DNA from: Pseudomonas fluorescens HK44
GTDB lineage: Bacteria; Pseudomonadota; Gammaproteobacteria; Pseudomonadales; Pseudomonadaceae
DNA: 64,000 nt
Assembly: GCF_000217955.3 (NCBI RefSeq)
Contig: NZ_AFOY02000015.1
Coordinates: forward strand, 1,355,743 to 1,419,742
Direction: 5' to 3'
Below are positions 1-7,370 of this stretch, one piece after another (positions within the stretch are counted from its first letter, which is position 1; each line of letters opens with the position of its first letter). The translations under genes and the position numbers were made by a program. The notes beneath the pieces were generated by a model. The model was not told where the DNA came from. It made no database searches and was given only the letters and a program-made list of their open reading frames with translations.

Positions 1-63
1 GACGAACAGGGCAAACGTCATAAAGCCGAGTGCCAGGATGTCCTGGCCTTTCAACACTTTCAT
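1..63 (-). CDS. brnQ: Branched-chain amino acid carrier BrnQ, N-terminal fragment (partial)
   Basis: Only the first 21 codons are inside the window; the gene continues past base 1. The ATG is at 61-63 on the minus strand and the visible peptide begins MKVLKGQDILALGFMTFALF. This closely resembles the start of BrnQ, a cytoplasmic-membrane cation-coupled carrier for leucine, isoleucine and valine, whose first membrane helix carries the LALGFMTFALF pattern. No good Shine-Dalgarno is visible directly upstream. The call rests on 21 residues, so it is a family resemblance rather than a proof. Confidence 0.6.
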   Translation of the reverse strand, partial: MKVLKGQDILALGFMTFALFV

Positions 64-302
64 TAAGGAAATACCACACTACTGAATCGGAATTTAGAGA
101 GGGATTTCCCTTATGGGTGAGGGAAATGCTGTCGGTCCGTATAGGACTGACCCGTTTAGCGCGCAGCGTCCTTGTGGGCAGCAAACGCAAAATGGCGGCT
201 AGCGTACCTAATTTGCCTGACAAACGCACTATTACAGGGCGAACTATCCGATGCGCGACATTCTCATGTCGTGTTTTCGCATCTAAATCTCCGTCTTCCG
301 TC

Positions 303-423
303 AGGACGCCATCGCGGGCAAGCCTTGCTCCTACGGATCTAGCATCGTTCACCAATTATGGATCGACACAAATTCGTAGGAGAGGCCGGGCGGCGTTCCG
401 TTTGCCCGCGATGGCGTCCTACC
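303..423. repeat. REPIN-like inverted pair in the 64-441 gap
   Basis: Two REP-like arms face each other. One lies at about 303-340 and reads GGACGCCATCGCGGGCAAGC; its inverted partner lies at about 370-423 and contains TTTGCCCGCGATGGCGTCC. This is the GCGGGCAAGC family, which differs from the GAGCGAGCCTGCTCGC family elsewhere in the window. The rest of the 64-441 stretch, between the brnQ start and the intron 3' end, shows no credible gene. Confidence 0.75.
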
Positions 424-444
424 TGACAACACACACCAGAAATC

Positions 445-517
445 GGCATAGGGGACGGCCTTCATAGGCCGTGCCCCTGCCACACCACCCGGCATGCGGG
501 TCCGCACCGGGCGGTTC
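445..517 (-). ncRNA. Group II intron domains V and VI
   Basis: Read on the minus strand, about 517-483 folds as a domain V-like hairpin: ACCGCCCGG pairs with CCGGGTGGT around a CGGACCCGC-containing middle. It is followed at about 480-447 by a domain VI-like hairpin in which GGGGCACGGCC pairs with GGCCGTCCCC across a short TATGAA-type loop. Domain V is the catalytic core and domain VI supplies the branch-point adenosine. Their position just after the reverse transcriptase stop matches class C architecture. Boundaries are approximate. Confidence 0.65.
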
Positions 518-529
518 GAGAGATTGAGG

Positions 530-1855
530 TTATGAGAGACGCACTAATCCCAGCCTGTCGAACCACGCAAAATTGAGTACGCGATTCAGCTCCAGACGAC
601 TGTTGCACCACCAGCGACAGGCGTTGCCCGCCACCTTCTGCGCCACCCGCTCACTTGCACCCAGTGCTCGCAACTCACGATAGATCGTCGAACTACGCTT
701 CCACTGCTTGAGTTGGATCGCTCGCAGCCGGTGTCGAATCCATTCGTCCAGCTCTCGCCAGACTTTCGGAGTTTGCGACAATCCAAAGTAAGCTTTCCAA
801 CCCAGAATGTAGGGCCGTAACTCATCAACCACCTGCTGCAAGCTACGACCACACGAGCGTCGGGTGTACCACCGAATCCGCTGCTTGAACTGCTTCTGCG
901 CTTTATAGGAGGAAGCACGTTTAACTTCGCCTCGGGCTGACCACAGCTCATAACCCAGAAACTTACGGCCAAACGCACTTGCCACCGCACTTTTGCTCTC
1001 GTTGACGCTCAGGTGCAGCTTTTCGTAAAGCCGCCTCAGCAAAGCCATCACCCGTTGCCCTGCCTTCTGGCTGCGCACATAAACGTTCGCATCATCGGCA
1101 TAGCGAACAAAGCAGTGACCTCTTCGTTCAAGCTCCCGATCCACTTCGTCCAGCAGCACATTCGCCAGTAACGGCGACAGCGGGCCGCCTTGCGGCGTCC
1201 CACAGCGGCTTTTCTCGATCGCACCATCAATCGTCGTCCCTGCATCCAGATAAGCTCGGATCAGCCGGATAACACCCCGATCCGTAATCCGTTTGCGTAA
1301 GCGATCAATCAAAATGTCGTGATCAACCCGGTCGAAAAACTTCTCCAGATCCACATCCACTACCACTTTGCGTCCCGAGGATACGTAGCGCTGAGCGGCC
1401 AAAACGGCGTCCTGCGCGCTGCGCCCCGGACGAAAACCGTAGCTGTGTTCACTGAAAGTCGGATCGAGTATTGGCTGCAAGACCTGCAGCAACGCTTGTT
1501 GGACCAGACGGTCGGTGACCGTCGGAATTCCCAACTCGCGCTGACCGCCGTCGGGCTTGGGAATGACCACTCGGCGTACCGGACTGGGCCGGTAGACGCC
1601 TGAAAGAAGCTGTTCACGAATCGCCGCCCACTGAGTCAGCAGGTGTTCGGCCGTCTGTTCAATACCCAGACCGTCGACTCCCGCTGCACCTTTGTTGGCC
1701 TTGACCCGCTTCCACGCCCGTTTCAGGTTTTCTCTCGCAAAGGCCCGTTCCAGCAGCCCTTGCCCTGCGCTTTCAGTTTCATTTTGCGGGCGATTTACCT
1801 CGTCGCTGATGGGGCTTCTCACGGCTTCACCGCTCGCAGTCTCCATCCGCCCCAC
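530..1855 (-). CDS. ltrA: Group II intron reverse transcriptase/maturase (class C)
   Basis: The 441-residue protein helps splice its host intron and reverse-transcribes it into new sites. Reverse transcriptase motifs are clear: IPKPDGGQRELGIP (98-111), SYGFRPGRSA (138-147), VDVDLEKFFDRVDHD (166-180), GTPQGGPLSPLLAN (219-232) and the catalytic YADD (252-255). The maturase X domain follows (FLGYELW to the end). The protein ends about 190 residues after YADD with no HNH endonuclease domain, as expected for class C. The ATG at 1855 is used; an in-frame Met at residue 4 is an alternative. The frame is intact, so the intron may be active. Confidence 0.92.
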   Translation of the reverse strand: MGRMETASGEAVRSPISDEVNRPQNETESAGQGLLERAFARENLKRAWKRVKANKGAAGVDGLGIEQTAEHLLTQWAAIREQLLSGVYRPSPVRRVVIPKPDGGQRELGIPTVTDRLVQQALLQVLQPILDPTFSEHSYGFRPGRSAQDAVLAAQRYVSSGRKVVVDVDLEKFFDRVDHDILIDRLRKRITDRGVIRLIRAYLDAGTTIDGAIEKSRCGTPQGGPLSPLLANVLLDEVDRELERRGHCFVRYADDANVYVRSQKAGQRVMALLRRLYEKLHLSVNESKSAVASAFGRKFLGYELWSARGEVKRASSYKAQKQFKQRIRWYTRRSCGRSLQQVVDELRPYILGWKAYFGLSQTPKVWRELDEWIRHRLRAIQLKQWKRSSTIYRELRALGASERVAQKVAGNACRWWCNSRLELNRVLNFAWFDRLGLVRLS

Positions 1856-2278
1856 GTTTGGCGGGCATCTGACTTCCGGTATTTCGCATCAACATGGCCT
1901 ACAACGCTTTCTCTCGTTCGGCCCTTCGTCAAAAAAAAAGACTACTACGGCCTCTGCTGACTTCTCGCTCCGGCCTGCACCGTCGCCCTTTCAGGCACAA
2001 GGCGAGATCTCCCCAGGTAAGAACGCAATCCTTCACCGCACAACCGCCGGATTTACGTAGCCTGACCTTTGACCACAAGAGCTTCGCGGTTTCGTGCCAG
2101 CTCGCCCTAGTCGACTCCGCCTTGTATCCGATTCTTGTACATCGGCTCGCGGCTTCGATCCACGCTTCCTCCCCACACTCGGTCACCCTCATGCAGTTGC
2201 GCTTCACTTCGTTCGCTGTGGTCAGCTTACGGCGGGACTTTCACCCGCAAGATTGCGCCCATGCTGGGCGCACACGAC

Positions 2279-2302
2279 AAAGGCCACCCGAAGGTGGCCT
2301 TT
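2279..2302 (-). terminator. Rho-independent terminator of the suc operon
   Basis: A perfect 10-bp stem (AAAGGCCACC with GGTGGCCTTT) is closed by a TTCG tetraloop on the minus strand, 31 bases after the sucD stop. The usual T tract is cut short to TTTGTC, because the group II intron begins immediately afterwards. Class C introns use such hairpins as target recognition elements. Confidence 0.9.
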
Positions 2303-2332
2303 GTTTGGTGGAGCGTCAGCTAAGCGCGAGGC

Positions 2333-3214
2333 TTACTTGACAGCCCAGCCAGTCAGCTCGGCCAGGGCCTTGCCGATGTCTGCCAGCGAACGCACGGTTT
2401 TAACGCCTGCGTCTTGCAGAGCAGCGAATTTCTCGTCTGCAGTGCCTTTGCCGCCAGAGATGATTGCGCCAGCATGGCCCATGCGCTTGCCCGCAGGGGC
2501 AGTCACACCAGCGATGTAGGAAACAACCGGCTTGGTCACGTGTGCCTTGATGTAGGCAGCCGCTTCTTCTTCAGCCGAACCGCCGATCTCACCGATCATG
2601 ACGATCGCTTCGGTCTTCGGGTCTTCCTGGAACAGTTTCAGGATGTCGATGAAGTTCGAACCCGGGATCGGGTCACCACCGATGCCGACGCAAGTCGACT
2701 GACCGAAACCGGCGTCAGTAGTTTGCTTAACAGCTTCGTAGGTCAGGGTGCCGGAACGCGAAACGATACCGACCTTGCCTGGCAAGTGAATGTGACCTGG
2801 CATGATGCCGATCTTGCATTCGCCTGGAGTGATCACGCCTGGGCAGTTAGGGCCGATCAGGATCACGCCCAGTTCGTCGCACTTGACCTTGGCATCCAGC
2901 ATGTCCAGGGTAGGAATGCCTTCAGTGATGCAAACGATCAGCTTGATGCCGCCGAAGGCTGCTTCCAGGATCGAGTCCTTGCAGAAAGGAGCTGGAACGT
3001 AGATCACGCTGGCGGTGGCGCCAGTGGCTGCGACAGCGTCTTTCACGGTGTTGAACACTGGCAGACCCAGGTGCTCGGTGCCGCCTTTGCCCGGAGTTAC
3101 GCCACCCACCATCTTGGTGCCGTATTCGATGGCTTGCTGGGTGTGGAAACTACCTTGCGAACCGGTAATACCCTGGCAGATAACTTTGGTGTCTTTATTG
3201 ATCAGGACGCTCAT
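2333..3214 (-). CDS. sucD: Succinyl-CoA synthetase, alpha subunit
   Basis: The alpha subunit of the TCA enzyme interconverting succinyl-CoA and succinate with substrate-level ATP/GTP formation. The 293-residue length is normal. Visible are an N-terminal CoA-binding Rossmann region (GITGSQGSFHTQQAIEYG), the conserved IGPNCPG (120-126), and the phosphohistidine loop RMGHAGA with the active-site histidine at about residue 247. Its ATG overlaps the sucC stop as TAATG, so the two subunits are translationally coupled, which suits a 1:1 complex. It is the last gene of the sdh-suc cluster and is followed by a terminator. Confidence 0.98.
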   Translation of the reverse strand: MSVLINKDTKVICQGITGSQGSFHTQQAIEYGTKMVGGVTPGKGGTEHLGLPVFNTVKDAVAATGATASVIYVPAPFCKDSILEAAFGGIKLIVCITEGIPTLDMLDAKVKCDELGVILIGPNCPGVITPGECKIGIMPGHIHLPGKVGIVSRSGTLTYEAVKQTTDAGFGQSTCVGIGGDPIPGSNFIDILKLFQEDPKTEAIVMIGEIGGSAEEEAAAYIKAHVTKPVVSYIAGVTAPAGKRMGHAGAIISGGKGTADEKFAALQDAGVKTVRSLADIGKALAELTGWAVK

Positions 3215-4380
3215 TATTTGCCCTCCGCAGCTTTAACGACTTGTTGAGCAGCGTCGGTCAGGCTGGTAGCAGCGATGATGTTCAAACCGCTTTCTGCCAG
3301 TACTTTAGCGCCCAGCTCAGCGTTGTTGCCTTCAAGGCGAACAACAACCGGGATTTTCACGCCGACTTCTTTCACAGCGCCGATGATGCCTTCGGCAATC
3401 ATGTCGCAGCGAACGATGCCGCCGAAGATGTTGACCAATACTGCAGCGACGTTAGTGTCGGACAGGATGATCTTGAACGCTTCGGTAACGCGTTCTTTGG
3501 TTGCACCGCCGCCCACGTCGAGGAAGTTGGCTGGTTTGCCGCCATGCAGGTTGACGATGTCCATGGTACCCATGGCCAGGCCAGCACCGTTGACCATGCA
3601 ACCGATGTTGCCTTCCAGCGCTACGTAGTTCAGTTCGAACTTGGCAGCGTGCGCTTCGCGCGGATCGTCTTGCGACGGATCGTGGAAAGTCTTCAGCTTA
3701 GGCTGACGGTACATGGCGTTGGCGTCGATGTTGATCTTCGCGTCCAGGCAGTGCAGATCGCCGTCAGCCTTGATCACCAGCGGGTTCACTTCCAGCAGAG
3801 CCAGGTCGTGATCCTTGAACAGCTTGGCCAGACCTACGAAGATCTTGGCGAACTGAGCAACTTGCTTGCCTTCCAGACCCAACTGGAATGCCAGCTCGCG
3901 ACCCTGGAATGGCTGAGCGCCAACCAGTGGATCGATAGTAGCCTTGAGGATTTTCTCAGGGGTGTCGTGAGCGATTTTCTCGATGTCCACGCCACCTTCG
4001 GTGGAAGCCATGAACACGATGCGACGGCTCGAACGGTCAACGACAGCGCCCAGGTACAGCTCTTTAGCGATATCAGTGCACGATTCAACCAGGATCTTGG
4101 TGACTGGCTGACCATTGGCATCAGTCTGGTAAGTCACCAGACGCTTGCCCAACCACTGTTGAGCGAATGCTTTAGCGTCTTCTTTGCTGCGAACCAGCTT
4201 GACGCCGCCCGCTTTACCGCGACCACCGGCGTGAACCTGGGCTTTGACAACCCACTCGCTGCCGCCGATTTTGTCGCAAGCTTCTGCTGCCGCTTCCGGG
4301 GTGTCTACCGCGTAACCGGTCGATACTGGCAGGCCGTACTCAGCGAACAGCTGCTTACCCTGATACTCGTGAAGATTCAT
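3214..4380 (-). CDS. sucC: Succinyl-CoA synthetase, beta subunit
   Basis: The nucleotide-binding subunit of succinyl-CoA synthetase. The start chosen is the ATG at 4378-4380 giving MNLHEYQGKQLFAEYGLPVS, the standard family N-terminus and 388 residues. An upstream in-frame extension of 16 codons is possible but lies in the spacer. The ATP-grasp domain is seen from KAQVHAGGRGKAGGVK onward, and the C-terminal ligase domain includes NGAGLAMGTMD and NIFGGI. It is separated from lpd by about 180 bases that contain a hairpin, and overlaps sucD by one base. Confidence 0.98.
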   Translation of the reverse strand: MNLHEYQGKQLFAEYGLPVSTGYAVDTPEAAAEACDKIGGSEWVVKAQVHAGGRGKAGGVKLVRSKEDAKAFAQQWLGKRLVTYQTDANGQPVTKILVESCTDIAKELYLGAVVDRSSRRIVFMASTEGGVDIEKIAHDTPEKILKATIDPLVGAQPFQGRELAFQLGLEGKQVAQFAKIFVGLAKLFKDHDLALLEVNPLVIKADGDLHCLDAKINIDANAMYRQPKLKTFHDPSQDDPREAHAAKFELNYVALEGNIGCMVNGAGLAMGTMDIVNLHGGKPANFLDVGGGATKERVTEAFKIILSDTNVAAVLVNIFGGIVRCDMIAEGIIGAVKEVGVKIPVVVRLEGNNAELGAKVLAESGLNIIAATSLTDAAQQVVKAAEGK

Positions 4381-4456
4381 GCTTATTACCGTCTTCGTTA
4401 GGTACTGCGCATTCGGTGCTGCACTCATTCAAGTGCCGCACCACCTGTGACTGCTG

Positions 4457-4479
4457 CTTGCGTAGCTGAGCTACGCAAG
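4457..4479. other. Intergenic hairpin between lpd and sucC
   Basis: A 9-bp perfect inverted repeat, CTTGCGTAG with CTACGCAAG and a five-base loop, sits in the 179-bp lpd-sucC spacer. No T tract follows on either strand, so it is not a classic terminator. An mRNA processing or stability element is the likeliest role, but this is inference. Confidence 0.6.
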
Positions 4480-4559
4480 ACTGCGTCCGGCGGATATTCC
4501 GCGGTGAGTCTTGCAGGCAAGGCTCACGACGGGCCAAACCGCCGTGGTTTCTTATTGTC

Positions 4560-5996
4560 TTAACGCTTCTTGCGGTTGGCGATGTGAATGGCGCCGCCAT
4601 TCACTGCCAGAGCTGCTTCGTGCAAGGCTTCGGACAGGGTCGGATGGGAGAAAACCATCATGCCCAGGTCTTCGGCGCTAGTGCCGAATTCCATGCCGAT
4701 TGCGCCCTGCTGTACCAGTTCTGCTGCGCTCGGGCCAATCACGTGGACGCCCAATACGCGGTCAGTCTTGGCATCGGCGATCACTTTGACGAAACCACCG
4801 GTATCGTTGGCTGCCATGGCACGGCCAGAGGCTGCGAACGGGAAAGTGCCGACGTTAACTTCAACGCCTTCAGCTTTCAAGGCCTGCTCGGTTTTACCAA
4901 CCCATGCAATTTCCGGGTGAGTATAAATAACCGAAGGGATCAGGTCATAGTTCATCTGGGCTTTGTGGCCCTTGATGCGCTCGACAACCATGATGCCCTC
5001 TTCCGAGGCCTTGTGTGCCAGCATCATGCCGCGAACCACGTCACCGATCGCATAAACGCCTGGAACGCTGGTCGCGCACTGGTCGTCAACGAAGATGAAG
5101 CCACGCTCGTCGATGGTCACGCCGCTATCGGCAGCCAGCAGATCGGTGGTCACTGGACGGCGACCAACGGCTACGATCAGCTTGTCGAACGTGATGGTCT
5201 GTTCGCCGTTGGCGTCGGTGTAGGTCACCACGACTTCTTCGCCGTTGACTTTGGAACCGGTAACGCGCGCGCCCAGCTTGATGTCCAGACCTTGCTTGGT
5301 CAGGGTTTTCAGCGCTTCTTTGGAAACGGCGGTGTCAGCAGCCATCAGGAACGTGTCCAGGGCTTCCAGGACAGTCACTTGAGCGCCCAGACGGGACCAT
5401 ACCGAACCCAGTTCCAGACCGATCACGCCAGCGCCGATCACGCCCAGACGTTTTGGAACCGATTGGAACTCCAGAGCGCCCGTCGAATCGACGATCACTT
5501 TCTGGTCAACCGGTGCCGGTGGAATATCGATCGGACGCGAGCCCGAAGCGAGAATCACGTTCTCGGCTTCGATGATTTCGACGCTGCCGTCAGGCTTGGT
5601 CAGTTCGACTTTCTTGCCGGCCAGCAGTTTGCCGTGGCCTTGCAGGGAGGTCACGCCGTTGGCTTTGAACAGGGTGGCAACGCCAGAGGTCAGGCCTTTG
5701 ACGATGTTGGCCTTGCGGCCGACCATTGCTGGCACGTCCATGGTCACGCCAGCGTGGTTGATGCCGTGGATCGCGAAGCCGTCTTGAGCTTCGTGAAACT
5801 TCCAGGAGCTGTCCAGCAGCGCCTTGGACGGAATGCAGCCGACGTTCAGGCAAGTACCGCCGAGGGCCAGTTTGCCCTCTTTGTCGGTGTATTTCTCGAT
5901 GCAGGCAGTCGAAAGGCCAAGTTGCGCCGCTTTAATGGCAGCTACGTAGCCGCCAGGGCCCGCACCGATCACTACCACGTCGAATTTCTGAGTCAT
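4560..5996 (-). CDS. lpdG: Dihydrolipoyl dehydrogenase (E3), 2-oxoglutarate complex type
   Basis: A flavoprotein that reoxidises the dihydrolipoyl arm of SucB and reduces NAD+. The 478-residue protein has the FAD motif GAGPGG (11-16), the redox-active disulfide GGTCLNVGCIPSK with cysteines at 49 and 54, the NAD-binding GAGVIGLELG, the AIGDVV FAD-contact motif and the C-terminal HPTLSEA segment with its catalytic His-Glu pair. It lies downstream of sucB, as in other Pseudomonas where this E3 (LPD-Glc) serves the 2-oxoglutarate complex and glycine cleavage. Confidence 0.97.
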   Translation of the reverse strand: MTQKFDVVVIGAGPGGYVAAIKAAQLGLSTACIEKYTDKEGKLALGGTCLNVGCIPSKALLDSSWKFHEAQDGFAIHGINHAGVTMDVPAMVGRKANIVKGLTSGVATLFKANGVTSLQGHGKLLAGKKVELTKPDGSVEIIEAENVILASGSRPIDIPPAPVDQKVIVDSTGALEFQSVPKRLGVIGAGVIGLELGSVWSRLGAQVTVLEALDTFLMAADTAVSKEALKTLTKQGLDIKLGARVTGSKVNGEEVVVTYTDANGEQTITFDKLIVAVGRRPVTTDLLAADSGVTIDERGFIFVDDQCATSVPGVYAIGDVVRGMMLAHKASEEGIMVVERIKGHKAQMNYDLIPSVIYTHPEIAWVGKTEQALKAEGVEVNVGTFPFAASGRAMAANDTGGFVKVIADAKTDRVLGVHVIGPSAAELVQQGAIGMEFGTSAEDLGMMVFSHPTLSEALHEAALAVNGGAIHIANRKKR

Positions 5997-6072
5997 GTGT
6001 CATTCCTTCTCGAATCAAACCGGACGATCCCTTTCAGGGGACCGTCGTGGGACGAAGCTGGTCATTACAGAT

Positions 6073-6096
6073 GGGCCGCTCATCGCTGAGCGGCCC
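6073..6096. other. Strong hairpin between sucB and lpd
   Basis: GGGCCGCTCA pairs perfectly with TGAGCGGCCC over a 4-base loop, 11 bases after the sucB stop. There is no T tract, so it is more likely a 3' mRNA-stabilising or processing hairpin than a terminator. It would protect the sucAB message or reduce read-through into lpd. Confidence 0.65.
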
Positions 6097-6107
6097 GTGC
6101 AACGAAA

Positions 6108-7328
6108 TCAGATATCCAGCAGCAGACGAGCCGGGTCTTCCAGCAGGTTCTTGATGGTAACCAGGAAGGTCACAGCTTCTTTGCCGTCGATCAAACGGTG
6201 ATCGTAGGACAGAGCCAGGTACATCATCGGACGGATAACAACCTGACCGTTGATCGCCATCGGGCGCTGCAGAATGTTGTGCATGCCCAGGATAGCCGCT
6301 TGCGGCGGGTTGACGATCGGGGTCGACATCATCGAGCCGAAAGTACCACCGTTGGTGATGGTGAACGTACCACCAGTCATTTCGTCGATGGTCAGCTTGC
6401 CGTCGCGAGCTTTCTTGCCGAAGTTGGCAATGCCGCCTTCGATTTCAGCCAGGCTCATCAGTTCGGCGTTACGCAAAACCGGCACCACCAGGCCACGGTC
6501 GCTGGACACGGCAACGCCGACGTCAGCGTAGCCGTGGTACACGATGTCGCCGCCGTCGATGGAAGCGTTGACAGCCGGGAAGCGTTTCAGCGCTTCGGTG
6601 GCCGCTTTCACAAAGAACGACATGAAGCCCAGGCGCACACCGTTATGGCTCTTCTCAAAGAGATCCTTGTACTTCGAACGCAGCGCCATGACTTCAGTCA
6701 TGTCGACTTCGTTGAAAGTCGTCAGCATCGCCATGTTCGACTGGGCTTCAACCAGGCGCTTGGCCACGGTTGCACGCACGCGGGTCATCGGTACGCGCTT
6801 CTCGGTGCGGTCGCCAGCGGCGAACACAGGAGCAGCGGCAGCCGGGGCAGCGGCCTTGGCAGGCGCGGCAGCCGGAGCAGCGGCCTTGGCAGCAACTGCT
6901 GCAACCACGTCTTCCTTGGTCACACGACCGCCTTTGCCAGTACCGGCAACGGAAGCGATGTTGATGCCGCTTTCTTCAGCCAGCTTGCGAGCAGCCGGTG
7001 CAGCAACAGGATCATCTTCGCCAACAACGGACAAAGCAGCAGCCTGTGCAGGCGCAGCAGCAGCGGCGGCTGGAGCGGCGGCAACAGCACCGCCCTCCCC
7101 GATGGAGCCCAGGACTTCGTCGGACAGAACGGTGTCGCCTTCGTTCTTGACGATAGCGCCCAGCACGCCATCAGCGGTAGCCAACACTTCCAGTACGACT
7201 TTATCGGTTTCGATGTCGACGATCAGTTCGTCGCGCTTGACCGCGTCGCCCGGTTTTTTGTGCCAGGTGGCAACGGTGCCATCGGCAACCGATTCCGGGA
7301 AAGTGGGGGCTTTGATCTCGATAGCCAT
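6108..7328 (-). CDS. sucB: Dihydrolipoyllysine succinyltransferase (E2) of 2-oxoglutarate dehydrogenase
   Basis: The E2 core of the 2-oxoglutarate dehydrogenase complex, which transfers succinyl from TPP to CoA through a swinging lipoyl arm. The 406-residue protein has one lipoyl domain (residues 1-76, lipoylated Lys43 in DIETDKVVLE), an Ala-rich linker, the E3/E1-binding domain (about 112-145, ARKLAEESGI and GKGGRVTKEDV), a second Ala/Pro linker, and the catalytic acyltransferase domain ending in SYDHRLIDG with the catalytic His near 377 and Asp near 381. It lies 42 bases after sucA. Confidence 0.98.
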   Translation of the reverse strand: MAIEIKAPTFPESVADGTVATWHKKPGDAVKRDELIVDIETDKVVLEVLATADGVLGAIVKNEGDTVLSDEVLGSIGEGGAVAAAPAAAAAAPAQAAALSVVGEDDPVAAPAARKLAEESGINIASVAGTGKGGRVTKEDVVAAVAAKAAAPAAAPAKAAAPAAAAPVFAAGDRTEKRVPMTRVRATVAKRLVEAQSNMAMLTTFNEVDMTEVMALRSKYKDLFEKSHNGVRLGFMSFFVKAATEALKRFPAVNASIDGGDIVYHGYADVGVAVSSDRGLVVPVLRNAELMSLAEIEGGIANFGKKARDGKLTIDEMTGGTFTITNGGTFGSMMSTPIVNPPQAAILGMHNILQRPMAINGQVVIRPMMYLALSYDHRLIDGKEAVTFLVTIKNLLEDPARLLLDI

Positions 7329-7370
7329 TGTCTGTGGTTCCTTAAATTCGGTTTCAGGTGCGCGAAGGCG

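Larger units (their letters stand above)
442..2273 (-). mobile_element. Group II intron, bacterial class C (IIC) type, complete
   Basis: On the minus strand the element begins with GTGCGCCC at about 2273, runs through a noncoding ribozyme 5' half (about 1856-2273), encodes one reverse transcriptase, and ends after domain V- and VI-like hairpins near 442. Class C introns are short, lack an endonuclease domain, and insert just downstream of Rho-independent terminator hairpins. That is the situation here: the 5' exon is the sucD terminator at 2279-2302. Exact ends are uncertain by a few bases because GTGTGCGCCC allows two registers and the 3' end was judged from the end of the domain VI stem. 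Confidence 0.85.

Noticed and set aside
30..467. 145-codon plus-strand open frame spanning the left REPIN
   Set aside because: It covers the brnQ start, a REP pair and the intron end; composition is noncoding-like and there is no ribosome site.
1692..2519. Plus-strand open frames over the intron 5' half and the sucD end
   Set aside because: They cross the ribozyme region and the sucD terminator, so they cannot be real genes.
3241..6089. Long plus-strand open frames opposite sucC and lpd
   Set aside because: Codon-bias shadows of the minus-strand genes, with no recognisable start context or domains.
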